A stretch of 64,000 nt of DNA from Pseudoalteromonas arctica A 37-1-2 (GCF_000238395.3 NZ_CP011025.1:310001-374000), one strand, 5' to 3'; counted from the stretch's first letter, positions 31,009 through 44,710 are shown. Notes: generated by a model not told the origin, from the sequence alone. Program-made: numbers and translations.

Positions 31009-32106
31009 TTATTTGCGCTGCAAGAAAACACCCGACTCAATGTGATGTGTATATGGGAACTGATCAAATATAGCAAAGCGCTTAACGTTGTGCGTACGTG
31101 TTAGGTGGTCAAGGTCACGCTCAAGGGTTTCAGGATTACACGATATATAAATTATGCTTTCGTAGTTAGCCACTAAGTCACACGTTAATTCATCCATGCC
31201 CGCGCGCGGTGGATCAACTAATATGGTTTGGCAGTCATAGCTTTTAAGGTCAATACCGTCTAAACGAGAGAAAGTACGCTCGCCATTCATTGCTTGAGTA
31301 AACTCTTCACTAGACATACGAATAATATCTAAGTTCTCTACGTTATTTTTAGCAATATTGTATTGAGCAGAATGAACAGATGATTTTGATATTTCTGTTG
31401 CTAATACTTTATTAAAACAGCCCGCTAACGCAATTGAAAAGTTACCGTTACCGCAATACAGTTCTAATAAATCATTTTTAAGTGGTTTACATAAATCTTG
31501 CGCCCACTCCAGCATATTAATATTTACTTTTGCATTAGGCTGAGTAAAGCTATTTTCTACTTGTTGATAAATAAGCTCTTGACCATTAACTGTTAAACGC
31601 TCAGTTACAAAGTCATCACCCAGCACTTCTTTTTGTTTGCGAGCACGGCCGATAAAGTCAATTTTGTATTTACTGCTTAGTTTTTCTTTAAGCGCTTTAA
31701 TTTCACTTAACCATTCATCATCAAGTGGTTTGTGATAAAGCAAGCTTACTAAAATTTCACCGCTTAGCGTGGATAGGTAATCGATTTGAAATAACTTACG
31801 ACGTAATATTTCACAAGGCTTAAGATTTTCAATCATCACCTGCATTATTTCACCAACTAGAGGCGCTGCTGGATCAAATGTATCAACACGGATTTTTTCT
31901 TTTGTTTGTTGATCAAACATAATGTGAAACAGATCGTCACCGTCGTGCCATACTCTAAATTCAGCACGTTGGCGGTAGTTAGTTGGCTCTGAGCTAAATA
32001 CTTCTAGTTGCTCCACACCAAAACGTTGGAACTGTGCACTAATACGCTGCTCTTTTTCACTTAACTGCGTTTGGTACTGTGTGGTATCTATTTTAATAAC
32101 TGCCAT
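31009..32106 (-). CDS. trmA: tRNA (uracil-54-C5)-methyltransferase
   Basis: TrmA makes ribothymidine (m5U54) in the T-loop of tRNAs using SAM. From the ATG at 32106 the product is 365 residues, against 366 in E. coli. That start is preceded by AGGTAG, and homology begins there, so the 27 extra upstream codons are not used. Motifs are [16 protein letters not shown] at 44-59, SAM-binding [11 protein letters not shown] at 214-224, DPPRAGMD at 298-305 and the catalytic C323 in YISCNPETL. It is divergent from the DUF5610-like gene and near murI, as in E. coli. Confidence 0.96.
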   Translation of the reverse strand: MAVIKIDTTQYQTQLSEKEQRISAQFQRFGVEQLEVFSSEPTNYRQRAEFRVWHDGDDLFHIMFDQQTKEKIRVDTFDPAAPLVGEIMQVMIENLKPCEILRRKLFQIDYLSTLSGEILVSLLYHKPLDDEWLSEIKALKEKLSSKYKIDFIGRARKQKEVLGDDFVTERLTVNGQELIYQQVENSFTQPNAKVNINMLEWAQDLCKPLKNDLLELYCGNGNFSIALAGCFNKVLATEISKSSVHSAQYNIAKNNVENLDIIRMSSEEFTQAMNGERTFSRLDGIDLKSYDCQTILVDPPRAGMDELTCDLVANYESIIYISCNPETLERDLDHLTRTHNVKRFAIFDQFPYTHHIESGVFLQRK

Positions 32107-32268
32107 TAACGCTACTACCTTATCTAAGATCTGTTTATCGGCGCTATTGTAGGGAGCGCTGCGTATTTGTCTAGTTTTGGCTAGCATTTATGCTGTTTTA
32201 TTGAACATTGTACTTTAGTTTTTATTGTTATAGCCGATAATAAACTACGCACGCTTAGGAGACTAATC

Positions 32269-33408
32269 ATGAAAATAGGTAATTATGGCTTTACGCCAAA
32301 CAACAACATCAATAAATTCAATAATAAAGCTGATATACAGCAACCTACAATTACGTCTCCTCAAGATAGCTATCAACAACGAGGCCGAGAGTTGGCCGCA
32401 AAGGTGCTTGGCGATAAAATGGCTGAGCAGCTTGGGTTGCCTATCGCAGAAAAAAAAGCAGATAAACCACTATTTGATTTTGATGAAATAGTAAAAAACG
32501 TACTCGATTTTGTAAGTAGTGCTGTTAATAAAGCAAAAGCTAACGGCGCTGATGACGAAAAGCTCAAAGATATGTTAGGCGACGCGCGCAAAGGAGTCCA
32601 AATAGGGATTGACGACGCTGTTGATGAACTCAAAGGTACAGGCGTATTTAATGATGACATGGAAGAGGGGATTAATAAGTCCAAAGAGGGGATTTACAAT
32701 GGGCTCGATAAGTTTGAAGAGTCGTTATTTAACCCACAACCTGCCAGCGTAAATATAAGCCAGGCTCAATATGTCAGTATGACGAGTAATGCAGAGTATA
32801 AATTTACTACCGCAGAAGGCGATGAGGTAAGTATTAGCTTTGCAGATGCATTTGAATCTCAATCGGCAAGTGGCTATCAGCAAAACAGTAATAGTGAGTC
32901 GTTTACAAGCTCATCATCGCAATCTCGACAGGTATCATTTTCGATATCGGTAAATGGTGACTTAAATGAGCAAGAGCAAGAAGCTATTAATGCAATGATG
33001 GAAGACTTACAGGATTTAAGTAAAACCTTTTTTGGTGGTGATTTAGATGAAGCATTTGAACAAGCGCAAGAGCTGAGTTTAGACAGCGATCAGCTGGTGG
33101 CTTTTTCTATGGATTTACGCCAAACAAAAACAATAGCAACAGTTAAAAGCTATGAAGAATATAAACCAGCACCAGAAAAACACGTAGTAGAGGGTTTAGC
33201 CCCTTTTAATGACGATCTTAAAAATGCTTTTGAAAAAGCGGGTGAACTTGGATTACAAAATCAACTAGGTGGCATTCTACAATGGTTAAATCAAGATCAG
33301 GAACAAATAGATAAGTTAGTAGATTATACAAAGTCTATGTTCGAAAACCTTAATCAATTAAATTCAGCGGCCGATGATCTTGTCGATTTAGAAACCACAC
33401 AAAGCTAA
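32269..33408 (+). CDS. DUF5610-like protein of unknown function
   Basis: The 379-residue protein has no signal peptide or membrane helix. It opens MKIGNYGF and contains QQRGRELAAKVLGDKMAEQL near 35-55. A low-complexity serine/glutamine stretch runs around 200-222, and a repeated helical C-terminal part includes AFEQAQELSLDSDQLVAFS. I believe this is the DUF5610 family found in Shewanella and Pseudoalteromonas, but this is from memory. It occupies the place of btuB in the E. coli trmA-btuB-murI-rrn order. Confidence 0.75.
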   Translation: MKIGNYGFTPNNNINKFNNKADIQQPTITSPQDSYQQRGRELAAKVLGDKMAEQLGLPIAEKKADKPLFDFDEIVKNVLDFVSSAVNKAKANGADDEKLKDMLGDARKGVQIGIDDAVDELKGTGVFNDDMEEGINKSKEGIYNGLDKFEESLFNPQPASVNISQAQYVSMTSNAEYKFTTAEGDEVSISFADAFESQSASGYQQNSNSESFTSSSSQSRQVSFSISVNGDLNEQEQEAINAMMEDLQDLSKTFFGGDLDEAFEQAQELSLDSDQLVAFSMDLRQTKTIATVKSYEEYKPAPEKHVVEGLAPFNDDLKNAFEKAGELGLQNQLGGILQWLNQDQEQIDKLVDYTKSMFENLNQLNSAADDLVDLETTQS

Positions 33409-33473
33409 ACTACTTTCTTTTATAAATACCCCATGGCAAACTGCCGTTCTTAAAGTAAAGTGGGAACGGTAGT

Positions 33474-34274
33474 TTGTCAGCGCATATAATGGTCTTTGAT
33501 TCAGGTATTGGTGGAACTACTGTACTTGAGCATATAAAGCAAAGTATCCCCAATGCTCAGTACAGCTATTTTATGGATAATGCATTCCTACCTTATGGTG
33601 CTCAATCCCAACAAACAATAATCAACCGATTGTGCTCACTTATTCATTTCATCAAAGCTAATACGCTTAATGTTGATTTAATTGTAATAGCGTGTAATAC
33701 CGCTTCTACATCTGCACTTAGTGCTGTTCGCCAAATGACAGATATTCCTATAGTAGGTGTTGTGCCAGCAATAAAGCCTGCGGCAGAGTTAACACGTTCA
33801 AATCATATTGGCTTATTAGCCACACCGGCAACGGTCGCCAGTTCATACACTAAAACATTAATTGCTGAACATGCACGTAATGTAATCGTTAATCTATATA
33901 GCAGTGTTGAGTTAGTAACTTTAGCTGAGCAATACTTTTTTACAGAGTCTTTGGATACAAACAAGTTGCATCAAGTGCTTGATGACCTACATATAGATAA
34001 AACTATAGATGTACTTGTATTAGGATGTACGCACTTTCCAATATTAGCAGAGCCTATTAGTCAGTATTTTGAAGGGAATGTAAAATTACTTGATTCAGGT
34101 GTAGCGATAGCAAACAGAGTCAACTACCTACTTAACCAACTTAACTTGTGTGTAAATAAACTAACAGACATAAAAAAGCCGCTGCAATATTATGCAACGG
34201 CTGATGTGTTTAGCAATAAGCTAGCGGTAAAGCTAGTTACACTGACTGATCCGTCTCAGTACGTAGAGCATTAG
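33474..34274 (+). CDS. murI: Glutamate racemase
   Basis: MurI supplies D-glutamate for peptidoglycan. The two catalytic cysteines are in VIACNTAST (C74) and VLGCTHFPIL (C185), and the N-terminal MVFDSGIGGTTV is diagnostic. The start is either TTG at 33474, which has a GGGAACGG ribosome-site-like sequence upstream, or ATG at 33489, which would place the start one residue before VFDSGIGG; I favour TTG. The last 38 bases overlap the convergent RRM gene, and that gene's terminator lies further inside murI at 34172-34202. It is upstream of rrn2, as murI is upstream of rrnB in E. coli. Confidence 0.93.
   Translation: MSAHIMVFDSGIGGTTVLEHIKQSIPNAQYSYFMDNAFLPYGAQSQQTIINRLCSLIHFIKANTLNVDLIVIACNTASTSALSAVRQMTDIPIVGVVPAIKPAAELTRSNHIGLLATPATVASSYTKTLIAEHARNVIVNLYSSVELVTLAEQYFFTESLDTNKLHQVLDDLHIDKTIDVLVLGCTHFPILAEPISQYFEGNVKLLDSGVAIANRVNYLLNQLNLCVNKLTDIKKPLQYYATADVFSNKLAVKLVTLTDPSQYVEH
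34172..34202 (-). terminator. Minus-strand terminator inside the murI coding region
   Basis: Read on the minus strand, AGCCGTTGCA, a short loop and TGCAGCGGCT form a stem with one mismatch, followed by six T residues. It lies 35-65 bases past the stop of the minus-strand RRM gene but within the murI reading frame, so the RRM transcript must overlap the murI mRNA by about 100 bases in antisense. Confidence 0.8.
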
Positions 34275-34716
34275 AATCATCTTCTTGTTTTTGTTTTGCT
34301 TCACGTACCTTTAAAGTACGTTGTTGGAACTCGCTATCGTTCAAGTTAGCAATTGCATTGTCTGCATCAGCTTGCGCCATTTCAACAAAACCAAAGCCAC
34401 GACGCTTGCCAGTATTCTTATCCTTTAATAAACGAACATTGAATACTTTGCCTTGTTCTTCAAATAATGCACGAACCACACCTTCGTTTGCACGATAAGG
34501 AAGGTTACCAACATAAAGCGTTTTTGTTTTAACTTCAGCTTCTTCAGTCACATCAGATGACATTGCAGCAATAGCAATCGCACCTATTAATAAACCAGCA
34601 CCAAATAGTAATGCAGGGTTTAAAGCTAAGCCGCCTAAAGCGAACTCAACAACAACAAAACCAACTACAGCAAGAATAACAGAGAAGATAAAAGATTTTT
34701 GATCGGGTAATTTCAT
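34237..34716 (-). CDS. Membrane-anchored RRM RNA-binding protein
   Basis: The 159-residue protein combines two predicted membrane helices (about 9-29 and 33-53) with one RNA-recognition motif at about 65-140. RNP2 is LYVGNL at 67-72 and RNP1 is RRGFGFVEM at 105-113; both core aromatic positions are present. The tail is charged. Free-standing RRM proteins are known in bacteria, notably cold-induced ones in cyanobacteria, but the membrane tether is distinctive. With the two helices forming a hairpin, the RRM should face the cytoplasm. It is convergent and overlapping with murI, and divergent from the rrn2 promoters. Confidence 0.9.
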   Translation of the reverse strand: MKLPDQKSFIFSVILAVVGFVVVEFALGGLALNPALLFGAGLLIGAIAIAAMSSDVTEEAEVKTKTLYVGNLPYRANEGVVRALFEEQGKVFNVRLLKDKNTGKRRGFGFVEMAQADADNAIANLNDSEFQQRTLKVREAKQKQEDDSNALRTETDQSV

Positions 34717-34921
34717 TTTAGATCTACCAATAAACAGGAAATAAACATTAATTTAACATTGTGAACTTGCTATCTTAACGTCTAAATCAAACATAGCAAT
34801 GATATTTGTATTAAATAATAAATAAGAGCACAAAAAAGCATCATCTTAGGAAGGTTTTCATATGGTTTTACATGGTTTTGTTCTATTTTTGTTCGAACAG
34901 TAAAAAGATCTAAAAAAAGGG

Positions 34922-34949
34922 TTGATCTGTTTTCGGATCTCCCTATAAT
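34922..34949 (+). promoter_or_regulatory. rrn2 promoter P1, upstream copy
   Basis: TTGATC (34922-34927) and TATAAT (34944-34949) with 16-base spacing and the same GCGACCCC discriminator as rrn1 P1. It is the first of two copies of this module before rrn2. Confidence 0.85.
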
Positions 34950-35061
34950 GCGACCCCACTGAGACGGGAAACGCCAACGCATAGCGAGGCACGAACTACT
35001 CAGAGAGTTAAATAAAACTTCGGTTTTAAATTATCTAAAAAAGAAAGTTTAAAACTAAGTG

Positions 35062-35089
35062 TTGACTCGAAAAATAAAGGGTGTATTAT
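35062..35089 (+). promoter_or_regulatory. rrn2 promoter P2, upstream copy
   Basis: TTGACT (35062-35067) and TATTAT (35084-35089) with a 16-base spacer, essentially the same as rrn1 P2. A boxA-like GTTCTTTAACA follows at 35124-35134. Confidence 0.78.
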
Positions 35090-35268
35090 TCGCATCCCTT
35101 GAGACGCTAAAGCGACTCAAAACGTTCTTTAACAATATAAAGCAATCATCTGTGTGGGCACTCGTACAGATTGAGTTCTAACAGCCAACCTACTTATTCT
35201 TTATGGGTAATTAGCGAGGCAAAAAAATTAGAGTCTCAATTGAAAACTGAGTGACCAACAAAAAAGGG

Positions 35269-35296
35269 TTGATCTGTTTTCGGATCTCCCTATAAT
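35269..35296 (+). promoter_or_regulatory. rrn2 promoter P1, downstream copy
   Basis: TTGATC (35269-35274) and TATAAT (35291-35296) with 16-base spacing, identical core to the upstream copy. It begins directly after the end of the first leader unit. Confidence 0.85.
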
Positions 35297-35402
35297 GCGA
35301 CCCCACTGAGACGGGAAACGCCAACGCATAGCGAGGCACGAACAACTCAGGGTGTTAAGTAAAACTTAGTTTGAATCTTTTTAGAAAGTTTAAATTTAAG
35401 TG

Positions 35403-35430
35403 TTGACAAAAAAATAGGAAAGCGTAATAT
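35403..35430 (+). promoter_or_regulatory. rrn2 promoter P2, downstream copy
   Basis: A consensus TTGACA (35403-35408) and TAATAT (35425-35430) with 16-base spacing. The sequence differs from the other P2 copies but keeps spacing and position. A boxA-like GTTCTTTAACA follows at 35473-35483. Confidence 0.72.
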
Positions 35431-35711
35431 GCGCAGCCCTAGCGAGATAAAGTTTAACTTTATAATTGCAACGTTCTTTAACAATATAAAGCAATCATCT
35501 GTGTGGGCACTCGTACAGATTGAGTTCTAACAGCCAACCTACTTACTCTTTATGAGTAATTAGCGAGGCAAACAAATTTAGAGTCTCAATTGAAAACTGA
35601 GTGACCAACAGAATAGTTATTTCGGTAATTATTCGGCACAGTCAATTCAATATCGAAAGATATTAAAATAAATTCAGAATTCATTGAGCTGTCGAAAGAC
35701 ATAAAACTTTT

Positions 35712-37247
<1,536 letters not shown>

Positions 37248-37546
37248 TACGATTTAGAACTTATTTGTTCGTAGTGTCCACACAGATGATTGTTAATTAG
37301 TGCTTGTCCCTTTGGGATGACTAATTAATATGCTCTTTAAAAATTTGGAAAAGCTGATAATAAAATTCTGATAGATACATTGTATTTATCAAGAGTTTTC
37401 AAAAGTAAAAAAAGAATGGTAGCAGTACCATTCAGTGCCATTTAGTTAACTCTTATGAGTTGATTGATTGGTATCTACTTTAGTATTCAATATTGACTTC
37501 TGGCGAAGTTAAACTGTCACAAAACAAAGACCCGTTTGGGTTGTAT
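37248..37546 (+). other. 16S-23S spacer without tRNA genes (rrn2)
   Basis: Same length and nearly the same sequence as the rrn1 spacer, with a handful of substitutions near 37304-37320 and 37372-37374. No tRNA gene is present. A boxA-like TGCTCTTTAAAAA begins at 37331. Confidence 0.85.
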
Positions 37547-40418
<2,872 letters not shown>

Positions 40419-40567
40419 ACAACGCCAAACGCGTTTTATGTGATAGTGAAACAAGCGAAGAAGTTAATATGACTAAAGTAGATATTACTTAAGAAAGACT
40501 TAAAAAATATTATCAGATATTTTCCAAATTCAGTTAATGCGTAGCGATACGAATTAACGCCCTAATT

Positions 40568-40686
40568 TGCTTGGTGACAATAGCGTTTTGGACCCACCTG
40601 ATTCCATGCCGAACTCAGTAGTGAAACGAAACAGCGCCGATGATAGTGTAGCATTTGCTATGTGAAAGTAGGACATTACCAGGCTT
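40568..40686 (+). rRNA. rrf: 5S ribosomal RNA (rrn2)
   Basis: A 5S gene of about 119 bases, apparently identical to the rrn1 copy, with ATGCCGAACTCAG and AGTGAAACG. It follows 23S by about 150 bases. Confidence 0.96.
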
Positions 40687-40696
40687 CAAATTGTAG

Positions 40697-40727
40697 AAAG
40701 CCCGAATCTAACGATTCGGGCTTTTTT
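40697..40727 (+). terminator. rrn2 terminator
   Basis: The same 12-bp stem (AAAGCCCGAATC / GATTCGGGCTTT) with a TAAC loop and T run as after rrn1. Similarity to the rrn1 flank ends about 18 bases later. Confidence 0.9.
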
Positions 40728-40790
40728 ACGTCTGCAAAAAAGTGATTCAGGGATTCCTCTAGAGCGAAGGACTTCTTAGTAAATCATTTA

Positions 40791-40856
40791 TATCGATCAG
40801 CAATAATATTTAATCAATTTGAGGGATTAAATCTGACGCTAACTGCGTTAAAAGCC
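40791..40856 (+). repeat. Diverged dispersed repeat, second copy
   Basis: This segment aligns with 9004-9066 downstream of rrn1, with about one in five bases changed. It contains GCAATAAT, TAATCAATTTG, GGATTAAA and GACGCTAACTGCGTTA. Both copies lie 70-440 bases beyond an rRNA terminator in the same orientation. It may be an ancient flank of the duplicated operon or a degraded small element. Confidence 0.5.
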
Positions 40857-41013
40857 TCATATATGAAACAACTGAATAACGAATTTTTTGCCCTTCTTTT
40901 ATCGACTCCGCTTAGTTATTGCTCTAATCTCAATTTATGATCTGTTCAATTATGTAGTTTATAAAATGTGACAGAGCTCGTTTAGATAAAAATAGAATAA
41001 TAAGGGTTTAATA

Positions 41014-41808
41014 ATGAGTGAAATTGATAATCATCCACATGGCATTTTTTGTTGGTCAGAACTTTGTACACACAATTGGAAAGAAGGTAAGACGTTTTAT
41101 ACATCATTATTTGATTGGGGGTATGACGATCAACCTATTGGGGAGGACATATATTACACCATGCTACAAAAGCAAGCTGGTGATATAGCCGCTATGTATG
41201 AAATGCCTAAAGAGCAAATTAGTGAAGGGATCCCAAGTCATTGGTTGGCTTACATTGCCGTCGACAATGTTGATGATTGTGCGCTAAAAGCTAAAGAACT
41301 AGGTGCTGAAGTTATTGCCGGTCCTCATGATGTTATGAATGCAGGACGAATGTTGATGCTAAAAGATCCTGTAGGTGCCACTGTTGCACTATGGCAGGGG
41401 AATGAGCATAAAGGTTGTAAGCACTTAGGTGAATTAAACACGCCTTATTGGCATGAGTTAGCAACCAGAAATAGTAAAGTAAGTAGAGATTTTTACTGTG
41501 CTTTACTAGGCTGGGAAAGTGAAATAAAGCCAATGGAAGGTATGAACTACACTTTATTTTTAGTAGGTGGACACCCAATTGCCGGTATGCTTGAGATGAC
41601 AAGCGATTGGCCTGAAGATATTCCTGCTCATTGGATGATTTATTTTGCAGTAGAGAGCTGCGATACAGCAGTAAATAAAGCCGCTAGCCTAGGTGGACAA
41701 GTATGTGTTCCTGCAACAGATATCCCCGATGTTGGTCGTTTTAGTGTTATATGCGACCCTCAAGGTGCTGTATTTTCGGTGATCGAATCTGTTATAGATG
41801 ACGTTTAA
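41014..41808 (+). CDS. Double-domain VOC (glyoxalase/bleomycin resistance-like) protein
   Basis: The 264-residue protein is two fused VOC modules, about 8-128 and 140-262. Each contains a FY..LFDW / FYCALLGW segment and an end of the type GRMLMLKDPVGATVALWQ / GRFSVICDPQGAVFSVIE. Family members bind a metal and act on, or sequester, small molecules; this subgroup has no defined substrate. Start ATG at 41014 follows AAGGG. It stands alone downstream of rrn2. Confidence 0.88.
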   Translation: MSEIDNHPHGIFCWSELCTHNWKEGKTFYTSLFDWGYDDQPIGEDIYYTMLQKQAGDIAAMYEMPKEQISEGIPSHWLAYIAVDNVDDCALKAKELGAEVIAGPHDVMNAGRMLMLKDPVGATVALWQGNEHKGCKHLGELNTPYWHELATRNSKVSRDFYCALLGWESEIKPMEGMNYTLFLVGGHPIAGMLEMTSDWPEDIPAHWMIYFAVESCDTAVNKAASLGGQVCVPATDIPDVGRFSVICDPQGAVFSVIESVIDDV

Positions 41809-41847
41809 ACAGTTACATTAGCTTTAGCGTTAATTTACTCGCTAGTT

Positions 41848-41856
41848 TGTTATAAT
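41848..41856 (+). promoter_or_regulatory. Extended -10 promoter candidate
   Basis: TGTTATAAT is a perfect extended -10, about 40 bases before the start of the unknown gene at 41895. No convincing -35 box is seen. Confidence 0.45.
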
Positions 41857-41894
41857 ACTCGCCAATTAAATCGTCAGAAAGTGCAGAGAACGCA

Positions 41895-42257
41895 ATGGAA
41901 TTTGAACAAGATAGCAATTTAACCCTTCCTTTATTTCTATTAGATGAATCATTAAGTAATAGAGATTTAGAGCAGCCTGATTTTGAAATATCAATTGGAC
42001 TTGATGATGAGTTACTTGCTCAAATTTGCCAAAATCCAAGTGAAGATAGCAGTGTAGCTATTACCGTTAGCGGTTATGAGTTGCTTATAACTGATTCTCT
42101 GTATTTAAGTATATTAGAGCAAGAGCATGATGCGCAGATAACATTAACGCATGGGCCTCTTTTAAGTATTGTTTTGAATACTGAAGGTCAGAAAACATTC
42201 GTTTCTCCTCAAATGGATATGATGCCCACCTTCGATTTAGGTGACGAGGACGAATGA
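41895..42257 (+). CDS. Unknown acidic protein coupled to cti
   Basis: The 120-residue protein is strongly acidic, has no signal peptide, membrane helix or cysteine-rich motif except one cysteine, and ends in FDLGDEDE. I do not recognise the family. Its stop overlaps the start of the cti gene (ATGA), so the two should be translationally coupled and may function together. It could be a cytoplasmic regulator or chaperone of the isomerase, but nothing in the sequence shows this. Confidence 0.7.
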   Translation: MEFEQDSNLTLPLFLLDESLSNRDLEQPDFEISIGLDDELLAQICQNPSEDSSVAITVSGYELLITDSLYLSILEQEHDAQITLTHGPLLSIVLNTEGQKTFVSPQMDMMPTFDLGDEDE

Positions 42258-44587
42258 AAAAAATAATAATAAGTACATTTGTATTAATTATCCTTAGTGG
42301 TTGTGCTTACTTAGGTAATGCACATTACGATGATTTATTTGGCCCTGAACAAGCGCAAGAGCGTATCGTTCCGCATTCTACTCTTGCTGGAGCTGATTTT
42401 TTACAAAATGTAAAACCAGTACTCGATACCCGCTGCGTCGTTTGCCATGGTTGTTATGACGCACCTTGCCAGCTTAAGCTCTCATCCCCTGAAGGTATTG
42501 ATCGAGGTTTGAGTAAAGAGCTCGTTTACGATGGAACTCGTTTATTGGCAACGACCCCAAGCCGTTTATTGTTTGATGCAACCAATACACAGCAATGGCG
42601 AGAAAAAAACTTTACGCCAGTGCTAAATGAGCGCGTACAAAGTGAAGAAGCAAACTTAGCGGGAAGTGTTTTATTTAATAGTTTAGTGTTAAAGCAAAGC
42701 TATGAATTACCAACTAATGAAGTGCTAGATGATGAATTTGATTTTTCATTAGGGCGTTCGCAAACCTGTGCAACAATGGGGGAGTTTGACCGATTAGCTG
42801 ACGAGCAACCTCATGGCGGTATGCCTTATGGTTTACCTGGGGTTTCGCGCGAAGAGTTTAATCATTTACAGAACTGGCTTAAAAATGGCGGTAAAATGTC
42901 ACATATTGAGCCACCGAGCAAGTTTGATCAAAATAAAATAAAGGGCTGGGAAGCATTTTTAAATCAAGATAGCTTAAAGTATCAGCTATCAGCACGTTAC
43001 ATTTATGAACATTGGTTTTTAGCGCATATTTATTTTACGTCAGAGAACCCACAAAACTTTTTTAAACTCGTTCGTTCAAGTACGCCTCCTGGCGAAAAAA
43101 TAAAGCTAATTAATACGCGTCGTCCATACGATGACCCTAAAGTTAGCCGTGTTTATTATCGTTTTATGCAAGAGCGTACAACCATTCTTTCTAAAACGCA
43201 TTTACCACTTGAGCTTAATGAAGCTAAATTACTGCGTTTGTACGAGCAGTTTATTGCGCCAGATTATACTGTCACGCAAATGCCGAGTTATGAGCCTAAG
43301 TCAGCATCTAACCCATTTAAAACTTTTGAAGTTATTCCTATTAATTCTAAATATCAATTTATGCTTGATGAAGCAGAGTTAATTATTATGGGCTTTATAA
43401 AAGGACCTGTTTGTCGTGGTCAGATTGCTTTAAATGTTATAAATGATCACTTTTGGGTGGCATTTGCTGATCCTGATAAGGTTGCGACTCCTGCTGTAGG
43501 GGAAATGCTAATGCAACATGAGGAAGCGCTAGAGCTTCCAGCTGCTGAGGAAAGTAATGCGTTACCTGTCTCTAGCTGGGTTAAATATTCAGTTCGTGAG
43601 AAAAAATATTTACAGGCAAAAATTGAGCTTGCTAACGAAATGTTCAAAGATGGCGAGCACCTTACAACTGACTTGCTTTGGAAAGGTGATGGGCATAATA
43701 AAAATGCTGCACTGACCATTTTCCGCCACTTTGATAGTGCGACCGTTGTTAAAGGCTTTATTGGTCAAGAGCCTAAAACCACGTGGATACTTGATTATGC
43801 GTTATTTGAACGTATTCACTATTTGCTTGTTGCTGGCTTTGATGTATACGGAAATATAGGCCATCAATTGGTTACACGGCTATACATGGATTTTTTACGT
43901 TTAGAGGGAGAGCAAAACTTTTTAGCTCTATTACCTGAGCACAAGCGTAATCAAATCAAAAAGCAGTGGTATCGTAATTCACCACCTGACTTATCTAAGT
44001 TCTTTAAAAGTAACCGAGAATTTAGCCAGCCCAGTGGTATTAACTATGAAACGGATGATCCACAGCATGAACTATATACCTTGATGAAAGAAGCCTTAGC
44101 ACCAGTTTTAAGTGAAAAATACAACTACACTGAAGTGCCAAAGCCATTAAATGTAATAAGTAACATGCCAGCAAAAGCGGTTAACTTATTACCTCAGCTT
44201 TCTTTTATACTTGTAAAGCAAGAAGATAATAGCCATAAGGGCTACACTATTATTCATCATAATGCACATTACAATATATCTAGTTTATTAAACGAAGATG
44301 GCCAACGTGCTTATGATGAAGATACCGCGACTATTGTTCCTGGGTTTATCGGAGATTATCCAGCAGCTATTTGGTATTTAAATAACGAGCAGCAAGTAAA
44401 TGCTTTTGCCGAGCAATTGCCTATGATGCAAATAGAAGCTGATTATGGTGCATTGAAATCTAAGTTTGGTATTCGACGTACTCATCCGCAGTTTTGGCAA
44501 TACAGCGATATATTGCACGATACAGCTAAAAAATATCGTGGGATAGAATATGGAATGTTCGACTATAACCGTTTAGAAAATAGATAG
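42254..44587 (+). CDS. cti: Fatty acid cis/trans isomerase, heme c-containing
   Basis: Cti converts cis- to trans-unsaturated fatty acids directly in membrane phospholipids, a rapid response to solvents and heat in Pseudomonas and Vibrio. The 777-residue length matches. The N terminus has an export signal with a lipobox-like LSGC (C17), and the heme-binding motif CVVCH (C61, C64, H65) lies in DTRCVVCHGCYDAPCQLKLS. A second typical segment is QTCATMGEFDRLADEQPHGG. E. coli lacks this gene. It is coupled to the small acidic gene upstream and closed by a terminator. Confidence 0.95.
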   Translation: MKKIIISTFVLIILSGCAYLGNAHYDDLFGPEQAQERIVPHSTLAGADFLQNVKPVLDTRCVVCHGCYDAPCQLKLSSPEGIDRGLSKELVYDGTRLLATTPSRLLFDATNTQQWREKNFTPVLNERVQSEEANLAGSVLFNSLVLKQSYELPTNEVLDDEFDFSLGRSQTCATMGEFDRLADEQPHGGMPYGLPGVSREEFNHLQNWLKNGGKMSHIEPPSKFDQNKIKGWEAFLNQDSLKYQLSARYIYEHWFLAHIYFTSENPQNFFKLVRSSTPPGEKIKLINTRRPYDDPKVSRVYYRFMQERTTILSKTHLPLELNEAKLLRLYEQFIAPDYTVTQMPSYEPKSASNPFKTFEVIPINSKYQFMLDEAELIIMGFIKGPVCRGQIALNVINDHFWVAFADPDKVATPAVGEMLMQHEEALELPAAEESNALPVSSWVKYSVREKKYLQAKIELANEMFKDGEHLTTDLLWKGDGHNKNAALTIFRHFDSATVVKGFIGQEPKTTWILDYALFERIHYLLVAGFDVYGNIGHQLVTRLYMDFLRLEGEQNFLALLPEHKRNQIKKQWYRNSPPDLSKFFKSNREFSQPSGINYETDDPQHELYTLMKEALAPVLSEKYNYTEVPKPLNVISNMPAKAVNLLPQLSFILVKQEDNSHKGYTIIHHNAHYNISSLLNEDGQRAYDEDTATIVPGFIGDYPAAIWYLNNEQQVNAFAEQLPMMQIEADYGALKSKFGIRRTHPQFWQYSDILHDTAKKYRGIEYGMFDYNRLENR

Positions 44588-44607
44588 TTAAATAGTTTTA
44601 TTTTATT

Positions 44608-44635
44608 AGCCCAACTTTTTAGTTGGGCTTTTTTA
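44608..44635 (+). terminator. Terminator after cti
   Basis: AGCCCAACT / AGTTGGGCT stem with a TTTT loop followed by TTTTTT, 20 bases after the stop. Confidence 0.85.
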
Positions 44636-44710
44636 TTTAATAATCATTATTTAAGCTGCTTATTAGTTCTAAAAAATTGAGCTACACTTAAAACAAAAAC
44701 AGGGCTTAGT

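Larger units (their letters stand above)
34913..35613 (+). repeat. Tandem duplication of the rrn2 promoter/leader module
   Basis: Two units of about 347-350 bases are arranged head to tail. The TTGATC boxes are at 34922 and 35269, the boxA elements at 35124 and 35473, and the closing GTGACCAACA segments at 35251 and 35601. The units have diverged mainly around P2. rrn1 has a single unit. Confidence 0.88.
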
